Assembly: GCF_900105055.1 (NCBI RefSeq)
Contig: NZ_FNTA01000004.1
Location: forward strand, 3,379,501 to 3,443,500
DNA length: 64,000 nt
Origin: Amycolatopsis lurida
GTDB lineage: Bacteria; Actinomycetota; Actinomycetes; Mycobacteriales; Pseudonocardiaceae
Direction of reading: 5' to 3'
In this document: positions 15,987-23,608 of the stretch, piece by piece
How the letters are laid out: each line of letters begins with the position of its first letter
Numbering within the stretch: position 1 is the first letter of the stretch
Translations under genes and position numbers: made by a program
The notes under the pieces: generated by a model
What the model was told of the DNA's origin: nothing
What the model saw: only the letters and a program-made list of their open reading frames with translations
Databases searched by the model: none

Positions 15987-16232
15987 ATGCCTTCCAATCC
16001 CCGATCGACGAAGCGCGCATCTCGATCTCGCCAGCCGATCACTACGCCGGTGGTCGACGAACAGCTCACCATCAAGGAGGTCTGCGACCTGCTCAAGATC
16101 GCCCGTTCCACATTCAGCGACTGGCGCGACAAGGGCGAGGCCCCGCCGTGCACTCGTCTTCCGAACAACCAAATCCGTGTTTCTCGATCGGCCTTGAACA
16201 GCTGGCTTGCCAACCGCCTGGAGGCCGCATGA
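15987..16232 (+). CDS. xis: Excisionase (Xis), MerR-type helix-turn-helix
   Basis: An 81-residue basic protein with a winged-helix excisionase core: LTIKEVCDLLKIARSTFSDWRDKG (about 37-60), PPCTRLPNNQIRV and a final helix. Such recombination directionality factors bend attachment-site DNA and switch the integrase to excision. ATG 15987 lacks a strong ribosome site. Its stop overlaps the integrase start (ATGA), the usual AICE xis-int coupling. Confidence 0.8.
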   Translation: MPSNPRSTKRASRSRQPITTPVVDEQLTIKEVCDLLKIARSTFSDWRDKGEAPPCTRLPNNQIRVSRSALNSWLANRLEAA

Positions 16233-17596
16233 CGGACCAGATTTCCTATGACGTGAAGATCTGGGCCCTGAAATCACGTCGGCACAGAAGCGGGAAGGTC
16301 TCCTATCGGGTGCGGTGGTCAGTGGCCGGCAGGGAGTTCGGCGAGCCATTCCAGAAGTTCAAGCTGGCCGACAACTTCCGCAACGACCTGATCGCCGCCA
16401 CCAAAGCCGGTGAAGGATTCCTAGTCGAGAAACCCGGATTGCCGACATCGATGATCCGCAAGGAGGCCACGAAGCTATCCGCGTTCCAGCTGGCCTGCGC
16501 GTACATCGACATGAAGTGGCCGGATGCGTCACCGAAGTACAGGCGATCGCTGGCCAGTTCATTGACCGGCATCACGGTGTCGATGCTGCGAGGCCAGACC
16601 GCGGTGGACGGAAAGGTGCTTAGGAAAGCATTGACGCAAGCGTTCAACACCACGCTGCGAAAAGAAGGACTCTCGCCCGACGTCGCCGCGGTACTCGACG
16701 AGGTCGGGGCCGGGTGCCGACGTGCGGACGAGTTTTCGAACCCGGACGTGCTGCGCTCGGTGCTCAGCGGGATCGATCGCAACATCGACGGCTCGAAAGC
16801 GGCGCCGGACACAGTCCGGATTCGGCGAGTGGCGTTGCGGGACCTGCTCGATTTCGCCGTAGAGCGGGAAGTCTTCGACGCGAACCCCCTGGAGGAGATC
16901 AAGGTCAAGAAGCGCAGCTACGAAATCCAAGAGGTCGACCCAGGCGTAGTGGTGAGCCCGATCCAGGGGCGGATGCTGCTCGAGGCAGTGCGCGATACCC
17001 ATCCGGAACTGGTCGCGTTCTTCGCGGCCATGTACTTCGCTGGCCTTCGCCCCGAGGAAGCCGCCGACCTCAAGAGGTCGAATCTGCCTCTGTCTCTGGA
17101 GGGAGAGGGCTGGCTCAAGCTGGAAGGTGCACGCCCCGAGGTCGGCGGGGAGTGGACAGATTCCGGCGAGGCATCGGAAGCTGGGCCGCTCAAGCACCGG
17201 AACGTCGGGGCGACCCGCCAGGCCCCGTGCACATCGGAGCTGGCTGCCCTGCTGCACGCGCACCTGGTGATCTTCGGAACCGCTCCGGACGGCCGACTCT
17301 TCCGTGGTGTGCGCGACGGCGGGCGGCTGAGCAGCTCTGTCTACGGACGGGCATGGGCAACTGCCCGCGCGGCTGTGTTCACGCCCGAGGTCGCCGCTGG
17401 CCCGCTCGGCAAACGACCCTACGACCTTCGTCACGCGGCGGTGTCGACATGGCTCAACAACGACGTGGAAGCCACCCGGGTCGCGAAGTGGGCTGGGCAC
17501 AGCCTGGCGGTGCTCCTGCGCGTCTACGCCAAGTGTCGCGCGGGCGGGGAGGTGACTGCCCTGGAGAAGCTCGAACGCGCCTACAGCATGACCTGA
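16229..17596 (+). CDS. int: Tyrosine-type site-specific integrase
   Basis: A 455-residue tyrosine recombinase. The N-terminal SAM-like arm and core-binding domain precede the catalytic domain from about residue 245. Catalytic residues are Arg274 (AGLRPEEA), Arg401 and His402 (DLRHA), His424 (WAGHS) and nucleophile Tyr433 (LLRVYAK). It integrates and excises the element at tRNA-Tyr. ATG 16229 overlaps the xis stop. The first position of the HxxR box is Tyr398 rather than His, a common variation. It lies 134 bp from the tRNA 3' end, the standard arrangement. Confidence 0.92.
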   Translation: MTDQISYDVKIWALKSRRHRSGKVSYRVRWSVAGREFGEPFQKFKLADNFRNDLIAATKAGEGFLVEKPGLPTSMIRKEATKLSAFQLACAYIDMKWPDASPKYRRSLASSLTGITVSMLRGQTAVDGKVLRKALTQAFNTTLRKEGLSPDVAAVLDEVGAGCRRADEFSNPDVLRSVLSGIDRNIDGSKAAPDTVRIRRVALRDLLDFAVEREVFDANPLEEIKVKKRSYEIQEVDPGVVVSPIQGRMLLEAVRDTHPELVAFFAAMYFAGLRPEEAADLKRSNLPLSLEGEGWLKLEGARPEVGGEWTDSGEASEAGPLKHRNVGATRQAPCTSELAALLHAHLVIFGTAPDGRLFRGVRDGGRLSSSVYGRAWATARAAVFTPEVAAGPLGKRPYDLRHAAVSTWLNNDVEATRVAKWAGHSLAVLLRVYAKCRAGGEVTALEKLERAYSMT

Positions 17597-17675
17597 GCAG
17601 GCTCAGACGTGCGCCCGTAATGCGCCCGTGGATTGACCGGAACAGCCGGTCGCAGCCGTACACAGCCGGACATCA

Positions 17676-17723
17676 CAAGATCGGCCCGGTGACCTGTTCT
17701 TGCTGGTCACCGGGCCGATCTTG
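17676..17723. terminator. 19-bp perfect hairpin between int and tRNA-Tyr
   Basis: A 19-bp perfect stem (17676-17694 with 17705-17723) and 10-base loop, six bases from the tRNA 3' end. It can terminate the tRNA transcript on the minus strand and int on the plus strand. Its closeness to the integration site makes it a possible part of the att region. Confidence 0.8.
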
Positions 17724-17729
17724 CTGGTG

Positions 17730-17777
17730 TGGCGAGTGAGGGATTCGAACCCCCGAAGGCTGTGCCGTCTGATTTAC
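17730..17777. other. Probable AICE attachment-site segment (3' half of tRNA-Tyr)
   Basis: The tRNA gene points its 3' end at int, so the element joins the chromosome in the tRNA 3' half, from the anticodon (17775-17777) to the 3' end, as is typical for tyrosine integrases. The second copy that would define the core lies outside the window, so limits are inferred. Confidence 0.45.
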
Positions 17778-17811
17778 AGTCAGATCCCTTTGGCCGCTCG
17801 GGCAACTCGCC
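17730..17811 (-). tRNA. tRNA-Tyr (anticodon GTA)
   Basis: On the minus strand an 82-nt tRNA folds from GGCGAGT to ACTCGCC plus discriminator A: a 7-bp acceptor stem, D arm, anticodon stem TCTGA/TCAGA with loop CTGTAAA, a long variable arm (type II, as expected for Tyr) and T arm with TTCGAAT. The CCA is not encoded. The gene is intact despite the integrated element. Confidence 0.95.
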
Positions 17812-17930
17812 GTGACCGGGTGTCCCCGGCCAAGACGAAAGAATACCCAATGCCGTGGCGGGCCGGTCAACCGGGTTCCGCAGGGCTAGGGTGGAAGCTC
17901 CTGACAAGCGAGTACGAGGTGTGAGAACAC

Positions 17931-18422
17931 GTGGCGGATCCCTCTTTCGACGTGGTGAGCAAGGTCGATCGCCAGGAGGTGGACAACGCCCTGAACCAGG
18001 CCAGCAAGGAACTCGGTACACGGTTCGACTTCCGGGGTACCGGGACCAAGATCGACTGGTCCGGTGAGGAAGCGATCTCGATCGAGTCCGAGACCGAGGA
18101 GCGGGCGCTGGCGGCGGTCGAGGTGTTCAAGGAGAAGCTGATCAAGCGCGGCATCTCCCTGAAGGCCTTCGAGGCGGACGAGCCGGCGTTGTCCGGCAAG
18201 ATCTACAAGATCGGCGGCAAGATCCTGCAGGGGATCGCGTCGGACAAGGCGAAGCAGATCGCCAAGTTCATCCGCGACGAGGGCCCCAAGGGAGTCCAGG
18301 CGCAGATCCAGGGCGACCAGCTGCGGGTGTCCGGCAAGAAGAAGGACCAGCTGCAGGACGTGATCGCCTTGCTGAAGGGCAAGGACTTCGAGATCGCGCT
18401 GCAGTTCACGAACTACCGCTGA
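17931..18422 (+). CDS. YajQ family cyclic di-GMP/nucleotide-binding protein
   Basis: A 163-residue full-length YajQ protein: SFDVVSKVDRQEVDNALNQA at the N-terminus, FDFRGT, ISIESETEER, KRGISLKAF and the C-terminal DFEIALQFTNYR. The family has two ferredoxin-like domains and binds cyclic di-GMP or nucleic acid in some bacteria. The GTG start follows GAGGTGTGAGAAC. It is the first chromosomal gene beyond the AICE insertion. Its end overlaps the convergent TIR gene by 17 bases. Confidence 0.93.
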   Translation: MADPSFDVVSKVDRQEVDNALNQASKELGTRFDFRGTGTKIDWSGEEAISIESETEERALAAVEVFKEKLIKRGISLKAFEADEPALSGKIYKIGGKILQGIASDKAKQIAKFIRDEGPKGVQAQIQGDQLRVSGKKKDQLQDVIALLKGKDFEIALQFTNYR

Positions 18423-18816
18423 TCCGATGCCGTCCGCGGGTACTCCCCCGCAGTACCCGCGGAGGCACGGACGGCACACTTCCGGTGAGGTCCGCCGAAG
18501 CGAACGGCCACTCGTCCGAGCGTTCGTCCACGAGTCTGCCGTCGGGCAGGTAGGCGAGCTTCGGAATTCCCCGCTTCAGGGCGACGTCGAATTCCCAAGC
18601 CGTCCACGGGGTCTTCCGATAGGTGACGCTGACCACAGCGACGAAGATCGAGGCCCGCACCAGTTCGCGGTGCACCGCGTCCTCCCGATCGAACCCGGAC
18701 GCCGCCCAGTCGAGGTCGTCCACGTAGACGTCGGCGCTTCCCGCCAGCCGAGCACGAAGTGCCACCAACCGTTCCAGCGAGTTGTCGGCACGGGAGTAGC
18801 TCACGAACATCCTCAT
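18406..18816 (-). CDS. TIR-domain protein, candidate immune effector/signalling enzyme
   Basis: A 136-residue single-domain TIR protein. Strand A is MFVSYSRAD (residues 3-11); the BB-loop area contains VYVDDLDW; strand D is FVAVVSVTY; and WTAWEFDVAL at 71-80 places Glu75 where TIR NADases have their catalytic glutamate. Bacterial TIR proteins cleave NAD or make cyclic ADP-ribose-like signals in anti-phage systems. ATG 18816 overlaps the stop of the upstream three-TM gene (ATGA), so both proteins are made together. The last 20 residues are basic and low complexity. A standalone signalling function is inferred. Confidence 0.78.
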   Translation of the reverse strand: MRMFVSYSRADNSLERLVALRARLAGSADVYVDDLDWAASGFDREDAVHRELVRASIFVAVVSVTYRKTPWTAWEFDVALKRGIPKLAYLPDGRLVDERSDEWPFASADLTGSVPSVPPRVLRGSTRGRHRISGSS

Positions 18817-19331
18817 GGGGTGCCCCGGAGAACGCCGGACGCGTAGGCCGCCAGCGCCGCTCCGACCATCGCCGCGAGGATCAGGTAATAGATCATGGAG
18901 GAGTTGAACGCGGCCCGGAACCAGCTCACCGCGGTCACCTTCTGCACGTGGTCGTAGCCCTCCGCGCAGCGCTCGGCACGCCGGTTCCAAATGTCTTTCA
19001 TGAGCACCCGAAGTCGTCTTTGGTAATAGAAGCTGAAGGCGTCGGCGATCCAGAACGCCGCGATCACCATGAAGCCCGCGACGAAAACGGCCGGATTCAG
19101 CTTCTTGTCGCTGAAGGTGGCGACCAGGACACCCGCGGGGACGAGCACCGTCGCGCACAGCTTCTTGAGTTCGAAACAGGAGTCGGCGGCTTTCAACGTG
19201 GCCGCGTGCAGCTGGTCCAGCTGCTCCTTGTCCAGCGCGTCGGCAGTCGGCCCCTCGGACTTCGTTTCCGCCGCCTTCACCTCACGACCCGCCCGGACGA
19301 TCGAGATCACGGCCGCCGCTCGTCCCACCAC
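18813..19331 (-). CDS. Three-TM membrane protein coupled to TIR gene
   Basis: A 172-residue protein from GTG 19331 (a frame extension to ATG 19403 would overlap the upstream gene by 32 bases). A cytoplasmic helical N-terminus (about 25-55, DKEQLDQLHAATLKAADSCF) precedes TM1 (58-73), TM2 (80-102) and, after a basic helical loop (RRLRVLMKDIWNRRAERC), TM3 (140-164). The topology resembles SLATT-type pore-forming effectors of prokaryotic immune systems, but the family is not certain. The four-base overlap with the TIR gene is strong evidence of a functional pair. Confidence 0.65.
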   Translation of the reverse strand: MVGRAAAVISIVRAGREVKAAETKSEGPTADALDKEQLDQLHAATLKAADSCFELKKLCATVLVPAGVLVATFSDKKLNPAVFVAGFMVIAAFWIADAFSFYYQRRLRVLMKDIWNRRAERCAEGYDHVQKVTAVSWFRAAFNSSMIYYLILAAMVGAALAAYASGVLRGTP

Positions 19332-19371
19332 GGCGTCAAGTCTGCACCAAGATCGCGGCGGGCTCCAAGAT

Positions 19372-20031
19372 CTAGGACGCGGTGACCGTCCAGGTCCCGT
19401 CACCTTCCACCGACACGAAGGCCGGGCCGGCCACGGGCACGCTGCCCCGGTAGTCGCCGAGCTGGTTGACGGGCAGTTCCGAGTGGTCGCCGCTGTGCAC
19501 CCACACCGCGGTCCGGCCGCTGTTCTCGGTGGTGATGGCGATCGACGTGGCGGTGCCGGGCACGGCGAACACCGCTTCGCTCTTGCCCGACAAAGGCTTG
19601 CCCGGCTCCAGGACGGGCAGGCCCCTTTCGTCGGTGATGGTCAGCGTCCAGGCGGCGTTGGCCTTGATGGTGAAGGTCTTCGCCTGTCGGCCGGGCATGT
19701 CGTTGATCCACCGCGTGCCCTTGTACGGGCCGATGTCGTTGACGATCAGCTCGTTCTCGGTGTTGACCGCGACGTGGCCCGAACACTTCGGGCAGTCGAA
19801 GGTCACGAAGCCGAGGCGCGTCGGCCAGGCCATGGGGACCGACGCGTTCCCCTTGCCCGAGTGCTTCTCTTCCGGCTGCGGGCCGGGCCTCGGGGTGGTC
19901 GTGGGGGCCGGCGAAGGCGCGGCGAGGCCTTCCGGTGCGGCCGCCTGCGGGACGACGCGGCCCAGGTTCGGCGATGAGCAGGCCACCAGGCCCACGGTCA
20001 GCAGCACAGCCGCGCACAAGCGCCTGATCAC
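19372..20031 (-). CDS. Secreted lipoprotein, possible third member of TIR operon
   Basis: A 219-residue lipoprotein from GTG 20031: signal IRRLCAAVLLTVGLVAC with lipobox Cys18, a Pro/Thr-rich linker to about residue 65, then a beta-rich domain with a CPKC pair near 80. GGGGGAAACAC precedes the start. The frame is open further upstream, but that part would not be exported. It ends 40 bases before the three-TM gene on the same strand, so it may be co-transcribed with the TIR module, or just be a neighbour. No family is recognised. Confidence 0.65.
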   Translation of the reverse strand: MIRRLCAAVLLTVGLVACSSPNLGRVVPQAAAPEGLAAPSPAPTTTPRPGPQPEEKHSGKGNASVPMAWPTRLGFVTFDCPKCSGHVAVNTENELIVNDIGPYKGTRWINDMPGRQAKTFTIKANAAWTLTITDERGLPVLEPGKPLSGKSEAVFAVPGTATSIAITTENSGRTAVWVHSGDHSELPVNQLGDYRGSVPVAGPAFVSVEGDGTWTVTAS

Positions 20032-20215
20032 GTGTTTCCCCCTAGTCGAACCCGTCAACGGATCTTCGCCTGCCGATAGCCCAGCGTTACCGGGCCACTC
20101 GGCCGAGCGATTAAACCCACTCGGAAGTGGGTTTCCGCCGCGACGCCTTCGCGGGAGTCCGAAAGGGACAAAAGCCCGTGTTGTAATCCGGCGATCGCGT
20201 TCGAGGAAGGTCACG

Positions 20216-21364
20216 ATGAAGCGCCGTTTCAGCTCCGCACTAGCCTTCGCGCTGTCACTCACGGTGATCGCGTCCCTGTCCACCTCCGCGCAGGCCGCCG
20301 AGCGCCAGCAGCTCGTTCCGGGCTACGGCTCGTACCCGCGGCTCATCCGGCTCGAGCATTCCCCGATCGGCCGCGGCCGCATCATCGCGTCGCTGACCAG
20401 CGAGGACGCGAACGGCAAGTTCACCCCGATCATGGAGAGCACCGACGAGGGCCAGAGCTTCCACAAGATCGGTGAGATCCGCGACCGCGACGGCCGCCGC
20501 GGCATGTGCTGCGGAACGCTGTACGAACTGCCGCAACGGGTCGGCAGGCTCCGCGCGGGCACCCTGCTGTGGGCCGCGAGCTACCGGCAGAACGCCGGTC
20601 CGGAGCGGCGCATCGGCATCAGGATCTGGTCCAGCCGCGACGCCGGCCGCACGTGGGGTTTCCTGTCCGAGGCGGCGCGTTCGCACAACCACGACGGCAT
20701 CTGGGAGCCCGAGTTCGTCGTCGACGCGGGCGGCACGCTGTGGCTGCACTACGCCGACGAAACCGAGGCGCCGCAGTTCGCGCAGGTGATGAACCGGGTC
20801 GCCTCCACCGACGGGGTGAAATGGGGCACCAAGCAGCGCACGATGGCCATCCCTCCGCATCGGGTGCGTCCGGGGATGCCGATCATCCGCCGCCTCCCCG
20901 ACCGCCGGTACTACCTGGCCTACGAGATCTGCAACTACCGCGACCGCTTCTGCGACCCGTACTTCAAGATCTCCTCCGACGGCGCCAACTGGGGCGACCC
21001 CCTCGACCCCGGTACCCGCGTCACCACCGCGAACGGCAACTACTTCCAGCACGCCCAGACGGTCACGTTGTTCCCCGGCGGCCCGAACGGCGTGCGGCTG
21101 GTGATGGTCGGGCAGATCTACACCAACGCCGCCGGGGTGCCGCAGAGCAAGAACGGCAAGGTGCTGCTGGTCAACGACAACTTCGGCGCCGGGCACTGGT
21201 ACGAACTCCCGGCGCCGGTGCACATCACCGGGATCCACGACAACTTCTGCCCCAACTACAGCTCGACGCTGCTGCCGGTCGACGGCGGAAAGAACGTGTT
21301 GCAGATCTCCACCGAGAACAACGCCGGCTGCAAGGCGTACTTCGCGAAGGGCCCGGCGTTCTGA
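20216..21364 (+). CDS. Secreted sialidase-like BNR/Asp-box protein
   Basis: A 382-residue exported protein with a Sec signal (KRRFSSALAFALSLTVIAS, cleavage after AQA about residue 28). Asp-box-like repeats are visible (STDEGQSFHK, SSRDAGRTWGF, SSDGANWGD), with WEPEF and HNHDGIW segments typical of six-bladed exo-sialidase folds. It probably binds or hydrolyses extracellular glycans. ATG 20216 follows GAGGAAGG. The 20032-20215 interval separates it from the divergent lipoprotein gene and should hold both promoters. Confidence 0.75.
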   Translation: MKRRFSSALAFALSLTVIASLSTSAQAAERQQLVPGYGSYPRLIRLEHSPIGRGRIIASLTSEDANGKFTPIMESTDEGQSFHKIGEIRDRDGRRGMCCGTLYELPQRVGRLRAGTLLWAASYRQNAGPERRIGIRIWSSRDAGRTWGFLSEAARSHNHDGIWEPEFVVDAGGTLWLHYADETEAPQFAQVMNRVASTDGVKWGTKQRTMAIPPHRVRPGMPIIRRLPDRRYYLAYEICNYRDRFCDPYFKISSDGANWGDPLDPGTRVTTANGNYFQHAQTVTLFPGGPNGVRLVMVGQIYTNAAGVPQSKNGKVLLVNDNFGAGHWYELPAPVHITGIHDNFCPNYSSTLLPVDGGKNVLQISTENNAGCKAYFAKGPAF

Positions 21365-21417
21365 GCCACCCGGTAGTGTGAGGTCCCGAGCGATCGGCTA
21401 CGAAGCGGGGGCATCGC

Positions 21418-22299
21418 ATGAAGGGCATCGTGCTGGCGGGGGGCAGTGGGACGCGTCTGCATCCCATCACCCAGGCGATATCGAAACAGCTGCTACCGGT
21501 CTACGACAAACCGATGATCTACTACCCGATCTCGGTGCTGATGTTCGCCGGGATCCGCGAGATCCTGATCATCTCGACCCCCGTCGACCTGCCGCATTTC
21601 CGGCGGTTGCTCGGTGACGGCAGCCAGTTCGGGCTCAGTTTCAGCTACGCCGAACAGGCCGCCCCGAACGGGCTGGCCGAAGCGTTCGTCATCGGCGCGG
21701 ACTTCATCGGCGACGACGACGTCGCACTCGTGCTCGGCGACAACATCTTCTACGGCCAGGGATTCTCCAGCAGGCTGCAGGCCGCGGCGACCTCGCTCGA
21801 CGGCTGCGTGCTGTTCGGCTACCCGGTCAAGGATCCGCAGCGGTACGGCGTCGGAGAGATCGACGCCGATGGCAAGCTCCTCTCCATCGAGGAGAAACCC
21901 GAGAAGCCGAAGTCGAACAAGGCCATCACCGGCCTGTACTTCTACGACAACCAGGTCGTCGAGATCGCCCGTGACCTCAAGCCCTCCCCGCGCGGGGAAC
22001 TGGAGATCACGGACGTCAACCTCACCTACCTGCGCCAAGACCGCGCGACCCTGATCGACCTCGGCCGTGGGTTCGCCTGGCTCGACACCGGCACGCACGA
22101 CTCGCTGCTGGAGGCAGGCCAGTTCGTGCAGGTCCTCGAACACCGGACGGGTGTCCGGATCGCCTGTCTCGAAGAAGTCGCGCTGCGTATGGGCTTCATC
22201 GACGCTGAGCAGTGCTACGCGCTCGGCGCGAAGCTGGCGAAGTCCGGCTACGGCGAATATCTGATGAACGTCGCACGCACCCAGGGCGCTACCGGCTGA
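21418..22299 (+). CDS. rmlA: Glucose-1-phosphate thymidylyltransferase
   Basis: A 293-residue RmlA, close to the usual length. The nucleotide-binding signature GGSGTRLHPIT is at 8-18; later blocks include KQLLPVYDKPMIYYP, LVLGDNIFYGQG, SIEEKPEKPKSN and ITGLYFYD. It makes dTDP-glucose from glucose-1-phosphate and dTTP, the entry to dTDP-deoxysugars. It stands alone, with no rmlB or rmlD in the window, so those genes must be elsewhere. The last 11 bases overlap the convergent LLM gene. Confidence 0.95.
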   Translation: MKGIVLAGGSGTRLHPITQAISKQLLPVYDKPMIYYPISVLMFAGIREILIISTPVDLPHFRRLLGDGSQFGLSFSYAEQAAPNGLAEAFVIGADFIGDDDVALVLGDNIFYGQGFSSRLQAAATSLDGCVLFGYPVKDPQRYGVGEIDADGKLLSIEEKPEKPKSNKAITGLYFYDNQVVEIARDLKPSPRGELEITDVNLTYLRQDRATLIDLGRGFAWLDTGTHDSLLEAGQFVQVLEHRTGVRIACLEEVALRMGFIDAEQCYALGAKLAKSGYGEYLMNVARTQGATG

Positions 22300-23605
22300 A
22301 CAGGTGCTCGCGCAGGGTGTCGCCGGTGTAGTCGGTCCGGAAGACACCCCGTTCCTGAAGCAGCGGAACGACGTCGTCGACGAAAGTGTCCAGCCCGCCC
22401 GGGGTCAGGTGCGGTACCAGCACGAAACCGTCGGCGGCGTCGCTCTGGACGTACTCGTCGATCGACTCCGCGACCTGCCGGGCGGTGCCGACGAACTGCT
22501 GGCGCGCGGTCACCTCGATGACGAGTTCGCGGATGGAGAGCTTCTTCTCCTCCGCGATCGCCCGCCATTTCGCGGCCACGGCGAGGGGATCCTTCTCGTG
22601 CCGGACGCGGCCCCAGGTCAGCGGTTCGGCGTCGGGGTCCGGGTCGACCTCGGGGAGCGGACCGTCGGCGTCGTAGGCGGAGAGGTCGCGGCTCCAGACC
22701 TGTTCGAGGAACTGGATCGCGGTCGCCGGACGCACCTGCTGGTAGCGGATCTCGCGGGCGTATTCGTGCGCATCCTCCTCGGTGTCACCGAGGACCAACG
22801 TCGCCGCGGGCATGATCAGCAGGTCGCCGCGCTCGCGGCCGTAGGCGGGTAGCCGCCGCTTGACGTCGGCGAAGAACTCCTTGCCGCTTTCCAGTGAGCC
22901 ATGGCGGCTGAAGATGACGTCGGCAGTCTTGGCGGCGAACTCCCTGCCCTCGTCCGAGTCGCCGGCTTGGATGACGATCGGCTGCCCCTGCGGGGTCCTC
23001 GGGACGGTGAACTCGCCGCGGATGTCGAACTGCGGTCCACTGTGGACAAAACGCTCGATGCCGCGCGCGAAGACGCCGTTCTCCTTGTCCCCCATTAGTG
23101 CGCCGGGCGCCCAGCTGTCCCAGAGCTCACGCACGGTGGCGAGGAACTCCTCGGCGCGACGGTAGCGGTCCTCGCGTTTCAGGAAGCCGCCGCGGCGGAA
23201 GTTCTGGCCCGTCCACGCGTCCGGTGAGGTGACGACGTTCCACGCGGCGCGGCCGCCGGAAAGGTGGTCGATACTCGCGACCTGTCGCGCGACCTCGTAC
23301 GGCTCGTTGAACGTCGACGACAGCGTGCCCGCGAGCCCGAGCCGGGTGGTGACCGCCGACAGCGCGGCCAGCACGGTGGTGGTGTTCGGCCGCCCGGCGA
23401 CGTCGGAGTCGAGGATTTTGCCCGCGTGTTCGCGCAGGCGCAGGCCCTCGGCGAGGAAGAGGAAGTCGAACTTGCCCCGCTCGGCCGTGCTCGCGAGATG
23501 CTCGAAGGACGAAAAGTCGATTTGGCTACCCGAACGCGGGTCGCTCCACACGGTGGTGTTGTTGACGCCGGGGAAGTGTGCGGCGAGTTTGACCTGCTTG
23601 GGCAT
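22289..23605 (-). CDS. LLM-class flavin-dependent monooxygenase (NtaA/SnaA/DszA type)
   Basis: A 438-residue TIM-barrel flavin monooxygenase of the bacterial luciferase-like class. The pattern FAHLASTAERGKFDFLFLAEGL, RLGLAGTLSSTFNEPYEVAR, DHLSGGRAAWNVVTS and the GQPIVIQAGDSDEGREFAA block fit the NtaA/SnaA/DszA subfamily, which oxidises sulfonates, chelators or sulfur heterocycles with FMNH2. It starts three bases after the stop of the upstream LLM gene, so the pair is an operon. The substrate is unknown. Confidence 0.88.
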   Translation of the reverse strand: MPKQVKLAAHFPGVNNTTVWSDPRSGSQIDFSSFEHLASTAERGKFDFLFLAEGLRLREHAGKILDSDVAGRPNTTTVLAALSAVTTRLGLAGTLSSTFNEPYEVARQVASIDHLSGGRAAWNVVTSPDAWTGQNFRRGGFLKREDRYRRAEEFLATVRELWDSWAPGALMGDKENGVFARGIERFVHSGPQFDIRGEFTVPRTPQGQPIVIQAGDSDEGREFAAKTADVIFSRHGSLESGKEFFADVKRRLPAYGRERGDLLIMPAATLVLGDTEEDAHEYAREIRYQQVRPATAIQFLEQVWSRDLSAYDADGPLPEVDPDPDAEPLTWGRVRHEKDPLAVAAKWRAIAEEKKLSIRELVIEVTARQQFVGTARQVAESIDEYVQSDAADGFVLVPHLTPGGLDTFVDDVVPLLQERGVFRTDYTGDTLREHLFSR

Positions 23606-23608
23606 CTG

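Larger units (their letters stand above)
1..17730. mobile_element. Integrated AICE (conjugative element) in tRNA-Tyr, left end outside window
   Basis: A one-directional block of plus-strand genes with the classical actinomycete ICE set: FtsK/TraB translocase, Spd-type membrane proteins, a DUF3631 replication protein, an iteron array, Xis and a tyrosine integrase whose gene ends 133 bp from the 3' end of a tRNA-Tyr gene. AICEs integrate into tRNA 3' ends and transfer as double-stranded DNA through a single TraB. The opposite attachment site is not visible, so the element continues left of position 1. The exact right boundary (within the tRNA or just outside it) cannot be fixed from one end. 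Confidence 0.85.

Noticed and set aside
18813..19403. ATG at 19403 as start of the three-TM protein
   Set aside because: It would overlap the upstream lipoprotein gene by 32 bases and add a basic Ser/Pro-rich stretch; GTG 19331 is more likely, though not certain.
21418..22299. Complete dTDP-rhamnose operon
   Set aside because: rmlA stands alone and the RmlC-like gene is 17 kb away in a different operon; rmlB and rmlD are not in the window.
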